From JAQGMJ01 sp036271855 (GTDB lineage Bacteria > Pseudomonadota > Gammaproteobacteria > Burkholderiales > JAEUOS01), in NCBI GenBank assembly GCA_036271855.1, contig DATAZV010000463.1:1-14984 (forward strand): a DNA stretch of 14,984 nt. The letters run 5' to 3'. Under the pieces are notes generated by a model. That model saw only the letters and a list, made by a program, of their open reading frames with translations, did not search any database and was not told the origin of the DNA. The translations under genes and the position numbers were made by a program. Of this stretch, positions 14,460 through 14,984 are shown one piece after another (position 1 is the stretch's first letter; each line of letters starts with the position of its first letter).

Positions 14460-14984
14460 ATGGACACCGTTACCAAAGCTTCGATCATCGGCATCCCGGT
14501 AGCCACCCTGGTGATAGCCGCCGCGGTTGCCGCCGCTTACCACGGCCCATCGATGGCGCAGTCGCAAAACACGCCTGCGCCCGTCGTTGCGCAGGCCGCC
14601 ATGGACCCGCCGCCCCCGCCCGCCGGCCAGCCGCCGGGGCCGCCACCGGACTATGCGTCCCCCGCGCCCAACTACGCGCCTGCACCCGCTTATGCCGGCG
14701 CGCCTGCCGCGGCTCCGGCCGCACCGGCGGCCAGCTTTTCGCAGCAGGAACTCAACCAGATGCTGGCGCCGGTGGCCCTTTATCCGGACCCGCTGCTGTC
14801 GCAAGTTTTGATGGCCGCCACCTATCCGATGGAAGTGATCGAGGCCGACCGCTGGCTCATGGCGCACCCGAACCTCAGAGGCGATGCCGCCGTGCAGGCC
14901 GCGCAAGGCAACAACTGGGACCCCAGCGTGGTCTCCCTGGTCGCCTTCCCGCAAGTGCTCGACATGATGGACCAGCGCCTGGAC
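14460..14984 (+). CDS. Exported DUF3300 protein (3' partial)
   Basis: The first 175 codons of a gene that runs off the window. The ATG is preceded by GAGGA at 14451-14455, a good ribosome binding site. The N-terminus (TKASIIGIPVATLVIAAAVA) is a signal peptide or anchor, with possible cleavage after SMA near residue 33. A Pro/Ala/Tyr-rich, probably disordered linker spans about 40-92. From Phe93 the sequence matches the DUF3300 family as I recall it: SQQELNQMLAPVALYPDPLL, then AATYPMEVIEADRWL, NWDPSV and SLVAFPQVLDMM. The family's function is unknown to me; members are exported proteins. The gene sits behind tandem terminators and a phased repeat array, so it likely has its own regulated promoter. 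Confidence 0.85.
   Translation, partial: MDTVTKASIIGIPVATLVIAAAVAAAYHGPSMAQSQNTPAPVVAQAAMDPPPPPAGQPPGPPPDYASPAPNYAPAPAYAGAPAAAPAAPAASFSQQELNQMLAPVALYPDPLLSQVLMAATYPMEVIEADRWLMAHPNLRGDAAVQAAQGNNWDPSVVSLVAFPQVLDMMDQRLD

Noticed and set aside
1..14984. CRISPR array, insertion sequence, prophage or integron
   Set aside because: No spaced repeat array, transposase, integrase or phage gene is present in any frame.

Overview
The window is GC-rich, densely coding and free of insertion sequences, CRISPR arrays or phage genes. Gene order and protein sequences fit a betaproteobacterium (perhaps Rhodocyclales; this is an inference from recalled synteny and protein style, not a search). Most of it is a housekeeping chromosomal block, with signalling genes at both ends.

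Left end: a 5'-truncated membrane Ser/Thr protein kinase whose C-terminal half, after one transmembrane helix, is a PhnD/phosphonate-type solute-binding domain (3-2117). It converges on mutM (2164-3066, minus strand), which carries an unusual internal linker insertion.

Centre: a forward series reading TPR lipoprotein (3236-4984), lolB (4992-5570), ispE (5664-6530), tRNA-Gln(UUG) (6644-6720), prs (6764-7714), rplY long form (7787-8491), pth (8621-9193) and ychF (9262-10353). The same order is known in other beta- and gammaproteobacteria, for example Pseudomonas. It joins outer-membrane lipoprotein delivery, isoprenoid synthesis, PRPP supply and translation functions. A terminator-like hairpin follows rplY, and a promoter-like sequence lies inside ispE, so the block is probably several overlapping transcripts.

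Right end: 508 bases without a convincing gene, rich in inverted repeats, lead to a 1086-residue membrane c-di-GMP enzyme with sensor, HAMP, PAS, PAS, GGDEF and EAL parts (10862-14122). Both catalytic domains look intact. Tandem terminators follow. Next come five phased TTGTAAC-like direct repeats beside a possible promoter, and then the start of an exported DUF3300 protein that runs off the window (14460-14984).

The least ordinary items are the kinase/solute-binding-protein fusion, the TTGTAAC-like repeat array upstream of the DUF3300 gene, the structured spacer before the c-di-GMP gene, and the MutM insertion.
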